29,648 nt of DNA from Pseudomonadota bacterium (GTDB lineage Bacteria > Desulfobacterota > Desulfobulbia > Desulfobulbales > SURF-16), in assembly GCA_030597865.1 (NCBI GenBank), contig JAUVQZ010000007.1, forward strand, positions 1-29,648, in the 5' to 3' direction. A program made the position numbers and the translations under genes. Under the pieces are notes generated by a model. The model was given only the letters and a program-made list of their open reading frames with translations. It was not told where the DNA came from and ran no database searches. Numbering within the stretch: the first letter of the stretch is position 1; the number at the start of each line of letters is the position of its first letter. This document shows positions 7,382 through 15,939 of this stretch, in pieces.

Positions 7382-8197
7382 CTAAAGAAGCTTGCCCAGC
7401 TCACGGGAACGATCAGTGGCCGCCTCAACCGCATTCATGATGCCAGCCTTAAACCCTGCCTTTTCCAGCTCATGGAGGCCGGCAATGGTGGTTCCACCGG
7501 GGGAGGTAACCATGGCCTTGAGTTGGGCGGGATGTTCACCTGTCTCCATGGCAAGCTTCACGGAACCCAGAATAGTCTGCTGGGCCAACTTCTCGGCATC
7601 GTGTCTGGCCAGACCGACCTTGAGCCCTGCCTCGATCAGGGACTCGAGAAAGGCAAACACATAGGCCGGGCCACTGCCGCTCAGGCCGGTAACCGCATCA
7701 AGGTAGGATTCCGCCACCACAACGCTTATCCCCACGGCGTCAAAAATCTCTCTGGCAACAGCGAGATCATCATCTCCAGCGGCCTTGCCGGGACTCAGAG
7801 CTGAGGCAGCCTCAAGAACCAGGGCCGGAGTATTGGGCATCACCCGCACGACCCGGCAACCATCAGCAAGCCTCTGCTCCATGAATTGAAGAGGGATACC
7901 GGCGGCAATGGAAATAAGCAGATGCTTAGGCTGGATATGGTCACGACACTCATCCAGCAATGCCCCCATGACCTGGGGTTTGACCGCCAGGATAATTATA
8001 TCGCATTGCCAGACCGGCGCATATTCAGTGGAGGCAGACACCGTATAGGTCTCTGCCATCAGGGCGCAACGCCCGGCATCAGGGTCAACGACATGGACCT
8101 GATCGGCATTCACCAGACCGCCCTCTAAAATTCCCCGAACCAGGGCCTCAGCCATGCGGCCGCCGCCCAAAAATCCAATTTTACCCATAGCCTTCAT
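7382..8197 (-). CDS. proC: Pyrroline-5-carboxylate reductase
   Basis: A 271-residue NAD(P)H-dependent enzyme for the last step of proline synthesis, 1-pyrroline-5-carboxylate to proline. The N-terminal Rossmann motif 'GFLGGGRMAEA' begins at residue 8. The middle has 'IILAVKPQ' and 'RVMPNTPALV', and the C-terminal signature is 'GSGPAYVFAFLESLIEAG' followed by 'MVTSPGGTTIAGL'. Length matches the family. Two starts are possible, ATG at 8197 or ATG at 8188. The motif 'MGKIGFLGG' follows directly after the second, and neither has a strong Shine-Dalgarno. I keep the longer one. Confidence 0.95.
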   Translation of the reverse strand: MKAMGKIGFLGGGRMAEALVRGILEGGLVNADQVHVVDPDAGRCALMAETYTVSASTEYAPVWQCDIIILAVKPQVMGALLDECRDHIQPKHLLISIAAGIPLQFMEQRLADGCRVVRVMPNTPALVLEAASALSPGKAAGDDDLAVAREIFDAVGISVVVAESYLDAVTGLSGSGPAYVFAFLESLIEAGLKVGLARHDAEKLAQQTILGSVKLAMETGEHPAQLKAMVTSPGGTTIAGLHELEKAGFKAGIMNAVEAATDRSRELGKLL

Positions 8198-8352
8198 TAA
8201 TATGAACCCATGCTCTTGTCCTGAGCCTTTTAGAAATATCGAAAGAATAAATGATCGTTTCTGCCCCTTGGGACGCAGCCAAATCCAAGCGCCCAGGAGT
8301 CTTTACTTATTACGGAAAATTAGTATATACCTCTTTTTAGTCAAGCCCCAAC

Positions 8353-8386
8353 AAAAAAAACCGGCTCCAATGAGCCGGTTTTTTTT
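8353..8386 (-). terminator. Rho-independent terminator of the AP2-like gene
   Basis: CCGGCTC (8361-8367) pairs perfectly with GAGCCGG (8372-8378) around CAAT, flanked by eight A (8353-8360) and eight T (8379-8386). It is symmetrical and could act on both strands. It lies 24 nt past the stop of the gene at 8411-8854 and separates it from proC. Confidence 0.9.
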
Positions 8387-8410
8387 ATTGATCCAGGGTG
8401 TAAGAAAAAC

Positions 8411-8854
8411 TTAGACGCTTAAACGCTGTGCTTCCTTCTGCTGACGAATATCACAGGCGCGCTTAAAGGCTGCCTCTTTGCCATGCTTACGGATCGAGAC
8501 AGAGGTTTTGCCCTGCTTACCTTCGCTGTTCACCCAGCTTATCTCATAACGGCTCAACTCCTCGTTGAGACGTACACCAACAACACCGGTGGTGGTATTA
8601 CTGACGGTTACGACATGCTTGTCAGTCCGTACCTTACCAAGCTTCTTCTCGGTCTGATCCCGCCAGGCAACAGCAGCCAGAAGACTGGAGTAGCGGCCAC
8701 CACACTTGCCATCAGAAAAGAATTTGGAATGGGTCTTGCCATAATAGCGCACACGCACATACCAACCATGGGTACGCTTGATCTCCTGATCAATCCGGGC
8801 AATGTCCTTATGCTTCTCAAGAAGCAGTTTCTGTTCTTTTTTTTCTTCAGCCAT
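8411..8854 (-). CDS. Small basic protein with two AP2-like DNA-binding domains
   Basis: A 147-residue, lysine/arginine-rich protein. Residues 28-72 ('GWYVRVRYYGKTHSKFFSD...GRYSSLLAAVAWRDQ') and 89-139 ('TGVVGVRLNEELSRYEISW...GKEAAFKRACDIR') each look like the AP2/ERF fold: three strands rich in aromatic and basic residues, then an Ala-rich helix. AP2 domains were first known in plant transcription factors. In bacteria they occur mostly in phage HNH homing endonucleases and in small stand-alone proteins of marine bacteria. No nuclease domain is present here. The residue 1-27 region is charged and helical. A GTG start at 8863 is possible, but it overlaps the GAGGTG Shine-Dalgarno, so ATG 8854, seven bases after it, is preferred. 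A DNA-binding or regulatory role is inferred. Confidence 0.7.
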   Translation of the reverse strand: MAEEKKEQKLLLEKHKDIARIDQEIKRTHGWYVRVRYYGKTHSKFFSDGKCGGRYSSLLAAVAWRDQTEKKLGKVRTDKHVVTVSNTTTGVVGVRLNEELSRYEISWVNSEGKQGKTSVSIRKHGKEAAFKRACDIRQQKEAQRLSV

Positions 8855-9314
8855 GGTCTTCACCTCATATAAAAAACGAAAAATTTAAAAAGCCCCTGCT
8901 AGCCTTGCTGTCCAGGTAAAGACATTAACGTCTGATCCCCAGAGTCAGCCACGACTAATACCCACCACTCCCCCCACATCCAGGGGAGAGTGACGAGCAG
9001 GCCACAATAATCAAAGACAAGAAAAGCGAAATACGTTATCTGAATTAAGATTATAAAAACTCATAGGATACAGGTTGCCGACTAAACAAAAACAGCCCCA
9101 CCTAAGCCTTTGTTTACGACAAACTAAACCTATGTAAATACAGATAACACAGCTCAATGCGTTTGACAATAGAGCCGCAATTATTTACTGCATTTTTTTG
9201 CTATCCCTTAAGATATCAAAAGGTTATTCAGCCATATTTTTCAGAGTTCCACGAACCTAGAAGGTTCGTGGGACGTACCCTCCCCCTTCCCCACACCTCC
9301 CGGCCATCCACATC
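8855..9314. other. 460-bp divergent region between the AP2-like gene and mazG
   Basis: No gene or known RNA was recognised. It contains a 14-bp near-palindrome AGACATTAACGTCT (8920-8933). A hairpin with a ten-base stem and one mismatch is present (8966-8975/8983-8992). A perfect -35 hexamer TTGACA occurs at 9163-9168 pointing to mazG, with a weak -10 (TACTGC) at 17-nt spacing. A strong stem-loop at 9246-9274 is listed separately. The length is unusual for this compact region, so a small RNA or regulated leader is possible. Confidence 0.4.
9246..9274. repeat. 12-bp stem-loop upstream of mazG
   Basis: GTTCCACGAACC (9246-9257) pairs with GGTTCGTGGGAC (9263-9274), twelve pairs including one G-U, around the loop TAGAA. 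It lies 40 nt before the mazG ATG, is not followed by a T run, and is followed by a C-rich stretch. It could be a 5' leader hairpin or a dispersed REP-like palindrome; copy number elsewhere cannot be seen from this window. Confidence 0.6.
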
Positions 9315-10109
9315 ATGAAACAAAGATCTGAACTTTTCCTAGAACTCATTGAAATTATCAAAAAACTTCGAGCCCCTGACGGGTGCCCCTGGGATTTGAA
9401 GCAAACCCCTGAAAGCCTTAAACCGTATCTCCTGGAAGAGACCCATGAACTTTCTGAGGCCATTGACAGTGACGACCCCAATCACATCAAGGAAGAGCTG
9501 GGCGATGTCTTTTTTCAACTCAGCTTCCTCACCACCCTCTACGAGGAAAAGAATCTCTTCACCATGGAAGATGCCCTTCAGGCCATTATTGACAAAATGA
9601 TTCGTCGCCACCCCCACGTATTCACGGATCAGAAGTTTGGCTCTGAGGATGAAATTCGCAAGAATTGGCAGAAGATAAAGGCCCAAGAAAAAAAAGAACG
9701 CGCAGGGAAGAAAGACGACCTCATTGATGTGCCCAAGTCCCTGCCCTCATTAAACAGGGCCCAACGGGTTTCCAGCCGGGTCGCCGCCCATGGCTTTGAG
9801 TGGCCTGACACGGAAACACTCCTTGAAAAATTCAGGGAGGAATCTCTGGAGCTTGAACAGGCTGTACACAGTGGTGATAAAGGACAGATCGCTGAAGAAC
9901 TCGGCGATGTCTTTTTCATGCTGATCAATATCTGCCGTTGCCATGACCTCTATGGCGAAGATATCATGCACCAGGCAACGGATAAGTTTATCCGCCGCTA
10001 TACGGCCATGGACAGACTGATGAAAAACGACGGAAAAAGCATCACTGAACTCAACAGCAATGACCACCTGCGCTACTGGCTGCAGGTCAAAGGAGATGAG
10101 GCTGGGTGA
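9315..10109 (+). CDS. mazG: Nucleoside triphosphate pyrophosphohydrolase MazG
   Basis: A 264-residue house-cleaning enzyme that hydrolyses (d)NTPs to NMP and PPi. Two MazG all-alpha repeats are visible. The first has 'CPWDLKQT', 'LLEETHELSEAI' and 'EELGDVFFQL' (about residues 24-75). The second has 'EESLELEQAV' and 'EELGDVFFMLINICR' (about residues 175-215). Both keep the EExxE and ExxD metal ligands. The arrangement and length match E. coli MazG. No Shine-Dalgarno is visible before the ATG, and the region just upstream is pyrimidine-rich. Translation may be weak or depend on leader structure (see the stem-loop upstream). No mazEF toxin-antitoxin genes are present. Confidence 0.95.
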   Translation: MKQRSELFLELIEIIKKLRAPDGCPWDLKQTPESLKPYLLEETHELSEAIDSDDPNHIKEELGDVFFQLSFLTTLYEEKNLFTMEDALQAIIDKMIRRHPHVFTDQKFGSEDEIRKNWQKIKAQEKKERAGKKDDLIDVPKSLPSLNRAQRVSSRVAAHGFEWPDTETLLEKFREESLELEQAVHSGDKGQIAEELGDVFFMLINICRCHDLYGEDIMHQATDKFIRRYTAMDRLMKNDGKSITELNSNDHLRYWLQVKGDEAG

Positions 10110-10155
10110 TAGGCAGTAAACCACGCACCCAGCACATTCCATCTAGAACGGTTCC

Positions 10156-11343
10156 CTATCTGCCCGGCAAGGCCGCCATGGCCTCCTTAAAGGCCTGGGC
10201 AGACCTTGAAATGACGCCATCCTCCACGCAGAAGGCCAACCGGAAATAGCCAGGCATACCAAAACCACGACCGGGTACGGCCAGGATCTTGTATTTTTGC
10301 AGATGGGCGACAAACTCGGCATCATCCTCTAGGGGCGACTTGGGGAAGATATAAAAGGCCCCCTTGGGCGCCATAAATTCCAGGCCCGCATCCTCAAGAA
10401 TCTTACAGAATATCTCACGCCTCCTGGTATATATCTCTGTGTCAACGGTCATACCCTGGAGGCTCGCCACCACCCGTTGCATAAGGGCCGGGGCATTAAC
10501 AAAGCCGAGAATACGATTGGCCAGGGTCATGGCGGAAAGCAGGTCCGCCTTATCTGAGATCTCCGGATGGATAGCGATATAGCCGATCCGCTCACCGGGC
10601 AGGGACAGATCCTTGGAGTAGGAAGAGACCACAAAACTGTCCCTATAGGCCTTAAAGATGGACGGCACCTGATTGTTGTCAAAAATGATCTTGCGGTAGG
10701 GCTCATCTGAAAGCAGGAAGATGGAAGATCCGAATTTCTGCCCGCACCGTGTCAACAAATCGCCGAGGGCGGCCAGGTCCTGGGCTGGATAAATCTGGCC
10801 GGTGGGATTGTTGGGGGAGTTGATGATAATGGCCTTGGTTTTGGCGGTTATCGCCTCCTCAATGGCCCCAAGGTCAAGACTGAAATCTTCGCTGGTGTTA
10901 ACAATCTTGCCAACCCCGCCCTGATTATCAATATAAAAATTATACTCCACAAAGAAGGGGGCCAGGATAATGACCTCTTCGCCGGGATTGAGGATGGATT
11001 TCAAGACGACATTCAAGCCACCGGCTGCCCCGCAGGTCATGAGAATCTCATCCCCACTAAGAGTGATCTCCTGTTCCTTGGATATCTGAGCGGCAACCGC
11101 CTCACGGACAAAGGGATAACCGCCGTTGGGCATATAGCAGTGGGAGCCAGGTCCATGTTCCGCCACCAATTTCTGCAAATTTTCATCAAAGGCAGGGGGA
11201 GGTGGCAGATCCGGATTACCGAGGCTGAAATCAAACACATTTTCGGCGCCAAACTCGGCCTTTAATTTACCACCCTCCTCAAACATCTTACGAATCCAGG
11301 AAGAACGGTTGGCAAAATCGGTCATTTTTGTTGATATACCCAT
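10156..11343 (-). CDS. Pyridoxal-phosphate-dependent aminotransferase (class I, aspartate aminotransferase-like)
   Basis: A 395-residue fold-type I aminotransferase. Features: 'FSLGNPDLPPP' near residue 39, 'NSPNNPTG' at 175-182, 'SDEPYRK' with Asp213 and Tyr216 for the cofactor ring, the Schiff-base Lys244 in 'SSYSKDLSLPGERIG', and the C-terminal 'FRLAFCVED' carrying the substrate-carboxylate arginine. These place it in the AspAT/AlaAT-like subclass, but the amino-acid specificity cannot be read from the sequence. A strong AAGGAG Shine-Dalgarno precedes the ATG. It is convergent with mazG (46-bp gap) and appears monocistronic. Confidence 0.9.
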   Translation of the reverse strand: MGISTKMTDFANRSSWIRKMFEEGGKLKAEFGAENVFDFSLGNPDLPPPPAFDENLQKLVAEHGPGSHCYMPNGGYPFVREAVAAQISKEQEITLSGDEILMTCGAAGGLNVVLKSILNPGEEVIILAPFFVEYNFYIDNQGGVGKIVNTSEDFSLDLGAIEEAITAKTKAIIINSPNNPTGQIYPAQDLAALGDLLTRCGQKFGSSIFLLSDEPYRKIIFDNNQVPSIFKAYRDSFVVSSYSKDLSLPGERIGYIAIHPEISDKADLLSAMTLANRILGFVNAPALMQRVVASLQGMTVDTEIYTRRREIFCKILEDAGLEFMAPKGAFYIFPKSPLEDDAEFVAHLQKYKILAVPGRGFGMPGYFRLAFCVEDGVISRSAQAFKEAMAALPGR

Positions 11344-11437
11344 TTCTTACTCCTTCTGATCTTAACCGTCACAGCCCACAGGCCCGTCACAGTTGAATTT
11401 ATTAATATGTTGATCTTTATTTAGGCCAGCCCGGCCA

Positions 11438-12271
11438 TTATGCCCCGTTTTTCAGGTGCTGGTAGGCCATGTTAATATCCTTCATCTTCTCTTCGGCAAC
11501 CTTGCGAAACTCCTCGCCGAGATGACTGACAAGGTCAGGATGATACTCCTTGCTGAGCTTGCGATAGGCATTTTTTATCTCCTCCTGGGAAGCACCAGGA
11601 GCAAGACCAAGGATCTCATAATAGCGGTCCCGGTCACTGCTCTGCTGCCTCCCCCTCGCCTCAAAATGGGCATGGTATCGCCCCCGGATGGCAACATACT
11701 CAAACTGGCTGATTTCCAAGAAACCAGCAATGCTCTCGGTGAGGTCCAGCTCTTCCCTACTCACATGATGGTTTGAGTAGAGCATCTGAAAAACAAGCTC
11801 AACCAGGATGAGGCGGGGCTGGTAGCCAAACTGGCCCTTGAACTCGGCCAACAGCTCATCAAGGGTGGCCGGGCTGCCGGAGGCATCCTTAATCAGCTCC
11901 TTGACCCAAAACATCTGTTCCTGGCCATAGCGCAGATTAACCCGGAAGAAATTGGTAATGGTCGATATCTCGGCCCTGGCAATCTGGCCGTCAAGTTCGG
12001 CAATCTTGACCAGGACATGGATGAGCAGGGAGACAAACTGCTTGCGGTCCTCAGACTGGCCGGACTCGTACTGGCTTACCTTGTGGCGGATAAAAAGGGA
12101 GAAACCCCAGAGACCGACGAATATCACCATAAAAAATATGAAGATAGACATGAGCACCATGCCCACCACATTAAAGAGAAGCGGCGCCCCGCCGGTGAGG
12201 AGCAGGAGCATGGCGATGATGATAAAGAGGCCGCCACAGCCAGGGGATTTATGAGGTCTATAGGGTGACAT
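11438..12271 (-). CDS. Membrane-anchored TerB-like / J-domain co-chaperone (DjlA-like)
   Basis: A 277-residue protein with, in order, two N-terminal transmembrane helices (about residues 13-31 and 34-60), a TerB-like all-helical domain (about 80-190, starting 'QFVSLLIHVLVKIAELDGQI'), and a C-terminal J domain (215-277). The J domain keeps the essential HPD motif at residues 244-246, so it should stimulate a DnaK-type chaperone at the membrane. The order TM-TerB-J is that of DjlA, but E. coli DjlA has a single transmembrane segment, so orthology is uncertain. It lies 47 bp downstream of ftsY on the same strand, consistent with one transcript and a shared membrane-targeting theme. Confidence 0.85.
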   Translation of the reverse strand: MSPYRPHKSPGCGGLFIIIAMLLLLTGGAPLLFNVVGMVLMSIFIFFMVIFVGLWGFSLFIRHKVSQYESGQSEDRKQFVSLLIHVLVKIAELDGQIARAEISTITNFFRVNLRYGQEQMFWVKELIKDASGSPATLDELLAEFKGQFGYQPRLILVELVFQMLYSNHHVSREELDLTESIAGFLEISQFEYVAIRGRYHAHFEARGRQQSSDRDRYYEILGLAPGASQEEIKNAYRKLSKEYHPDLVSHLGEEFRKVAEEKMKDINMAYQHLKNGA

Positions 12272-12318
12272 GGTTTTCTCGTAAATATGGACAGATTGAC
12301 ACTGCTAACAGAAGCCCG

Positions 12319-13386
12319 CTACCGACTTTCATGGCCGCCAAAAAGGGCCTCGGCAAATTCTTGCGGATCAAAATCCCGCAGATCATCAACCTGTTCGCCA
12401 ATACCGATAAAGCGAATGGGGATGTCAAACTCACGACAGATATTAACGACAATACCGCCCTTGGCAGTGCCATCGAGTTTGGTCAGGGTGAGACCGGTTA
12501 TATCAACGGTCTTACTGAATTCACGGGCCTGGGATATACCATTTTGGCCGGTGGTGGCATCAATGACCAGCATGATTTCATGGGGGGCGTTACTGATCTT
12601 TTTGGCAATAACCCTTTTGATCTTCTTGAGCTCCTCCATCAAATTGACCTTGGTATGGAGGCGGCCGGCAGTATCAATGATAACCACATCAAAATTTCTC
12701 TTTACGGCATACTCCATACCGTCAAAGATGACGGAGGCTGGATCAGCGCCGGTATCCTGGGCAATGACCGGGACATTGATGCGCTGCCCCCAGACCTTGA
12801 GCTGTTCAACCGCAGCAGCCCGAAAGGTATCTCCGGCAACCAGCGCCACCTTTTGACCGGCATTAACAAACTTATGTGCCATCTTGCCGATGGTGGTTGT
12901 TTTGCCCACCCCATTCACACCAACGACCATAATAACAAAGGGTCCCTTATCCGGCATGACCAGTTCGGCCGGTTTATCGGAACTGGTCAAAAAATCGGTT
13001 ATTCTTTGTTTTAATACGGATTTTAAGGCCTGGGGATCAGCCAACTCGTTGCGTGCCACCTTGGCACGGGCGTCCTCGACCAGGTCCATGGTGGTCTCAA
13101 CCCCGAGATCAGCGGTGATGAGAATTTCTTCAAGATCGTCAAGGAGCTCCGGGTCTATGGATTTCTTGCCCAGAAAAAGCTCATCAACCCTCTCAACCAG
13201 ATTGCCCCTGGTTTGGGCCAGGCCCTTGGTGAGCCGCTTAAAAAGAACACCAACATCCTCATGAAGAATGGACTTGGCAGCCTCCTGTTCAGCCGTCTCC
13301 GGGACCTGGACATCTTCCTCAACAGGTTGCGACGCAACAGCATCAGCATCCTTGGGCAACTTCTTCTTTTTAAACCAACCTAGCAT
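12319..13386 (-). CDS. ftsY: Signal recognition particle receptor FtsY
   Basis: A 355-residue SRP-type GTPase, the receptor that docks SRP-ribosome complexes at the membrane for co-translational insertion. A short acidic A domain (about residues 11-45) is followed by the N domain and the G domain. The G domain has G1 'GVNGVGKTT' at 156-164, 'AGDTFRAAAVEQL', G3 'DTAGR', G4 'TKLDGTAKGG' and the C-terminal 'FIGIGEQVDDLRDFDP'. The A domain is short compared with E. coli, as in many other bacteria. It starts 8 nt after the ispH-ubiA stop, so it is in the same operon. Confidence 0.97.
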   Translation of the reverse strand: MLGWFKKKKLPKDADAVASQPVEEDVQVPETAEQEAAKSILHEDVGVLFKRLTKGLAQTRGNLVERVDELFLGKKSIDPELLDDLEEILITADLGVETTMDLVEDARAKVARNELADPQALKSVLKQRITDFLTSSDKPAELVMPDKGPFVIMVVGVNGVGKTTTIGKMAHKFVNAGQKVALVAGDTFRAAAVEQLKVWGQRINVPVIAQDTGADPASVIFDGMEYAVKRNFDVVIIDTAGRLHTKVNLMEELKKIKRVIAKKISNAPHEIMLVIDATTGQNGISQAREFSKTVDITGLTLTKLDGTAKGGIVVNICREFDIPIRFIGIGEQVDDLRDFDPQEFAEALFGGHESR

Positions 13387-13394
13387 AAAACACC

Positions 13395-15122
13395 TTAAGC
13401 AAACAGATAGCTGCCCAGCATGAGTGACAGGGCAACAAGATAGAGAGAGGTTTCAAGTTGAAAATCCAGCTTAGGCGACGGTGAGAGCCGCCCGGCCTGG
13501 TACTGTTTCGTGATATAGAGAAGATATGCAACCCCGGGCAGAAAAAAGATCATTGCCCTGGGCAGAAGCACAGTCCAGGGCAAAACAATACCAGCCACCA
13601 GGAGCGCGTACAATAAATAGGTGAGAAAATAAAGGGTCTTTTCCTCACCAATACAGACAGGCAGGGTCTCCTTGCCAACAATACGGTCACCCTGGACATC
13701 AAAGACATCAAACAGGGCATTGCGCACATAGACAAAGAGCAGCACAAAACCCAGGAGGGATAAAAGGGTGCCAGCCCCTGAGCCCCAATTGGGCAGCACC
13801 ACGGTTGCCATGGCCCAGGCCAAGGCAACCAGGAAGGTTTTTGAGCCGGGAATCTCTTTAAGACGTTTTATCTTAAAGATCCTGGCAATGGTATCTGGGA
13901 AAATAGGAATGCTGTAAAAAATGCCCAAAAGGGCCATGGCCAGAAAAAGCATAAACGGTGCTATGCCGCCCATCAAGAGGAGCACCCCCACCCCGGCCAA
14001 CATGAGGTAGGAAAGACTAAGGAGGCCCAAACCAAAGGTATCGGCAAATTTCTCCAGGAGAGGATCGTTAAATCGCCGGCTATGCTCACCAGTGAAACGA
14101 TTAATATTATGCATGGCAAAAAGATAGCCAAAGGCAATGACAAAGGTCTGCCAGAGAACCTGATTGGACAGGATCTTGGCAAAGGCCAGGGCCAAGCAAC
14201 CACCCCCCACCGAGACATAGGTATTTGACGCAAGAAGGGCCCAGGCAGCCTTATGACAAAGACGACAGAGGCCACCCTCGCCCCTGGCCGGTATCGCCTC
14301 CAGGGTACGCATGATCCGGTTAATCATCCAGGCAGGTGTTGAGGCACCGGCCGTGACCCCCACAGAGGCAAAACCCTGAAGGGTGGCAGTATCAAGATCC
14401 GCCTCAGACTCGACCAGAAAAACCGGCAGCCCTTTATTTTCAGCAATCTCAGCCAGCCTCTTGGTGTTGGCGCTTGTCTTGCCCCCCACCACAACCATTG
14501 CCTCCACCTGTTCGCAGAGGATACGCACCTCATGCTGTCTCTTATGGGTGGAGTCACAGATGGTATTAAAGACCTTACCATTGGCAAAACGGCTGGTGAT
14601 AAGGGCGCTTAACTCATTAAAGGAATCGTCATCCTGGGTGGTCTGACTGACAATGATATAGGGCCCTTTAATATCAAGATCATCAATATCGTCAACACCA
14701 GAGACCACTGCCACATCAGGCTCGGCATACCCCATGAGACCGATGACCTCAGCATGATTCTTATCACCGATAATAACAGTGAAGCAATCATCCCTCCTAT
14801 GTCTTTTGATAATGGCCTGGACCTTGACCACCCGGGGACAGGTTGCATCCTTGACCTCGGCCCCTGCCTTGCGCAGGCCCGCCTTTTGATCAGGGGGAAC
14901 GCCGTGGGCCCTGATAATCACCACACCGGAAAGATGGCCGGGAACCTCATCAAGGACCTCAACCCCCCTATCCTTCAAGAGGCTGAGGACCTGGGGATTA
15001 TGGATCAACGGCCCGAATGTGCTGATTTTCTGATCGGTTTGCTGGACGGTTTCCAAGGTGGTTTCAACGGCCCGGCGCACACCCATGCAAAAACCGGCTT
15101 TCTTGGCAAGAAGGACTTTCAT
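13395..15122 (-). CDS. ispH: IspH (HMBPP reductase) fused to a UbiA-like prenyltransferase domain
   Basis: A 575-residue protein in one uninterrupted frame. Residues 1-280 are IspH/LytB, the last MEP-pathway enzyme reducing HMBPP to IPP and DMAPP. The three Fe-S cysteines Cys12, Cys95 and Cys189 and substrate histidines His41, His73 and His123 are present, and 'TAGASTP' closes the domain. Residues 290-575 form about eight hydrophobic helices of the UbiA superfamily. The second aspartate motif is intact, Asp470-x2-Asp473-x3-Asp477 in 'DVFDVQGDR', followed by 'GKETLP'. The first motif is atypical ('NINRFTGEHSRRFNDP', 337-352) in place of NDxxDxxxD. The linker contains CRLCH (286-290). The fusion would put isoprenoid precursor synthesis and a prenyl transfer or related step on one membrane-tethered chain; the acceptor is unknown. 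It heads toward ftsY with an 8-nt gap. Confidence 0.93.
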   Translation of the reverse strand: MKVLLAKKAGFCMGVRRAVETTLETVQQTDQKISTFGPLIHNPQVLSLLKDRGVEVLDEVPGHLSGVVIIRAHGVPPDQKAGLRKAGAEVKDATCPRVVKVQAIIKRHRRDDCFTVIIGDKNHAEVIGLMGYAEPDVAVVSGVDDIDDLDIKGPYIIVSQTTQDDDSFNELSALITSRFANGKVFNTICDSTHKRQHEVRILCEQVEAMVVVGGKTSANTKRLAEIAENKGLPVFLVESEADLDTATLQGFASVGVTAGASTPAWMINRIMRTLEAIPARGEGGLCRLCHKAAWALLASNTYVSVGGGCLALAFAKILSNQVLWQTFVIAFGYLFAMHNINRFTGEHSRRFNDPLLEKFADTFGLGLLSLSYLMLAGVGVLLLMGGIAPFMLFLAMALLGIFYSIPIFPDTIARIFKIKRLKEIPGSKTFLVALAWAMATVVLPNWGSGAGTLLSLLGFVLLFVYVRNALFDVFDVQGDRIVGKETLPVCIGEEKTLYFLTYLLYALLVAGIVLPWTVLLPRAMIFFLPGVAYLLYITKQYQAGRLSPSPKLDFQLETSLYLVALSLMLGSYLFA

Positions 15123-15211
15123 ATGTTTTTTTCAGAAAAGACCAAAGGAGTGGTGGTTACAGCGACAAAATAACCTGGCGAGTGTAAACCTAATAGGGAT
15201 TTTTTGCAAGA

Positions 15212-15934
15212 TCAGGACTGCCGCCAGCTACCGTCAACAAGCCGCTCCTGGGGACGAAACTGGCCCTTATAATTCATGGAGGGCAGAGCCTCGATGAAAT
15301 AGCCAAGATAGAGATGGTCAAGATCATGCTGCCGACAGAAGTCAACCATACTCAGGATATTGATGATACCAGGATTTCGGGCGGAAAACCTGGGGTCAAA
15401 ATAGAAGTAGACGGCATTAAGCCAGGAATTTCCCATATCCACCACCGCAACCCCCAGGAGATCCTTACCCAATCGATATTCAATCTCAAAGGTGTCAGCG
15501 ATGGTATTGGCAAAAAAGGAGCCGTAATAACTTTCAGCCGTGTTGTCGAGACCGCTGAAACGTTCGTTAAAAAATGTGTTTAAGAGTGCTATCTTTTCAT
15601 AGGTTATTGAAAAAGGAGCGGATGTGATGGTCACGTCCCTATTTTTTTTCATGATCCGGCGCTGGGAGCGATTGGCCTTAAACCCATTAACCGGCAACCT
15701 GAGGGGCTGACATTGCCGGCAATCAGGACAGTCCATGGTGTAAATTGCGTTGCCGTTACGCCTGAAACCAGCCTCAATAAAGGCGGACATCAGCGGCTCG
15801 TCGACAAAGCCGAACTGGGACTGGCGATAGACGGCAATCTCACCTATCCCATAGGGACAGACCGTTGGGATATCATAAAAATACTTGAGATAGCCATTGA
15901 TCAGCCCGCTATCTTGGCGCTTGATGGTGGTCAT
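15212..15934 (-). CDS. bpt: Aspartate/glutamate leucyltransferase (Bpt; ATE family)
   Basis: A 240-residue aminoacyl-tRNA-protein transferase. Bpt adds leucine from Leu-tRNA to N-terminal Asp or Glu, marking proteins for ClpS/ClpAP degradation. Family signatures: 'CPYGIGEIAVYR' near residue 26, 'CPDCRQCQPLRLPV' near 69-82, 'SQRRIMKKNRD', the GNAT-like core 'LGVAVVDMG...LNAVYFYFDP', and the C-terminal 'YLGYFIEALPSMNYKGQFRPQE'. Length matches bacterial Bpt rather than the longer eukaryotic Ate1. It starts 5 nt after the stop of the DUF1343 gene, so the two are translationally linked. No clpS or clpA is in the window. Confidence 0.93.
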   Translation of the reverse strand: MTTIKRQDSGLINGYLKYFYDIPTVCPYGIGEIAVYRQSQFGFVDEPLMSAFIEAGFRRNGNAIYTMDCPDCRQCQPLRLPVNGFKANRSQRRIMKKNRDVTITSAPFSITYEKIALLNTFFNERFSGLDNTAESYYGSFFANTIADTFEIEYRLGKDLLGVAVVDMGNSWLNAVYFYFDPRFSARNPGIINILSMVDFCRQHDLDHLYLGYFIEALPSMNYKGQFRPQERLVDGSWRQS

Positions 15935-15939
15935 GTCAT

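Noticed and set aside
12265..13014. 249-codon plus-strand frame opposite ftsY
   Set aside because: Antisense shadow of ftsY; the minus-strand protein is a complete, conserved GTPase.
14253..14267. CRLCH in the IspH-UbiA linker as a c-type haem site
   Set aside because: The linker follows a cytoplasmic Fe-S enzyme domain, so it should face the cytoplasm where haem c is not attached; a single CxxCH there is most likely chance or a metal site.
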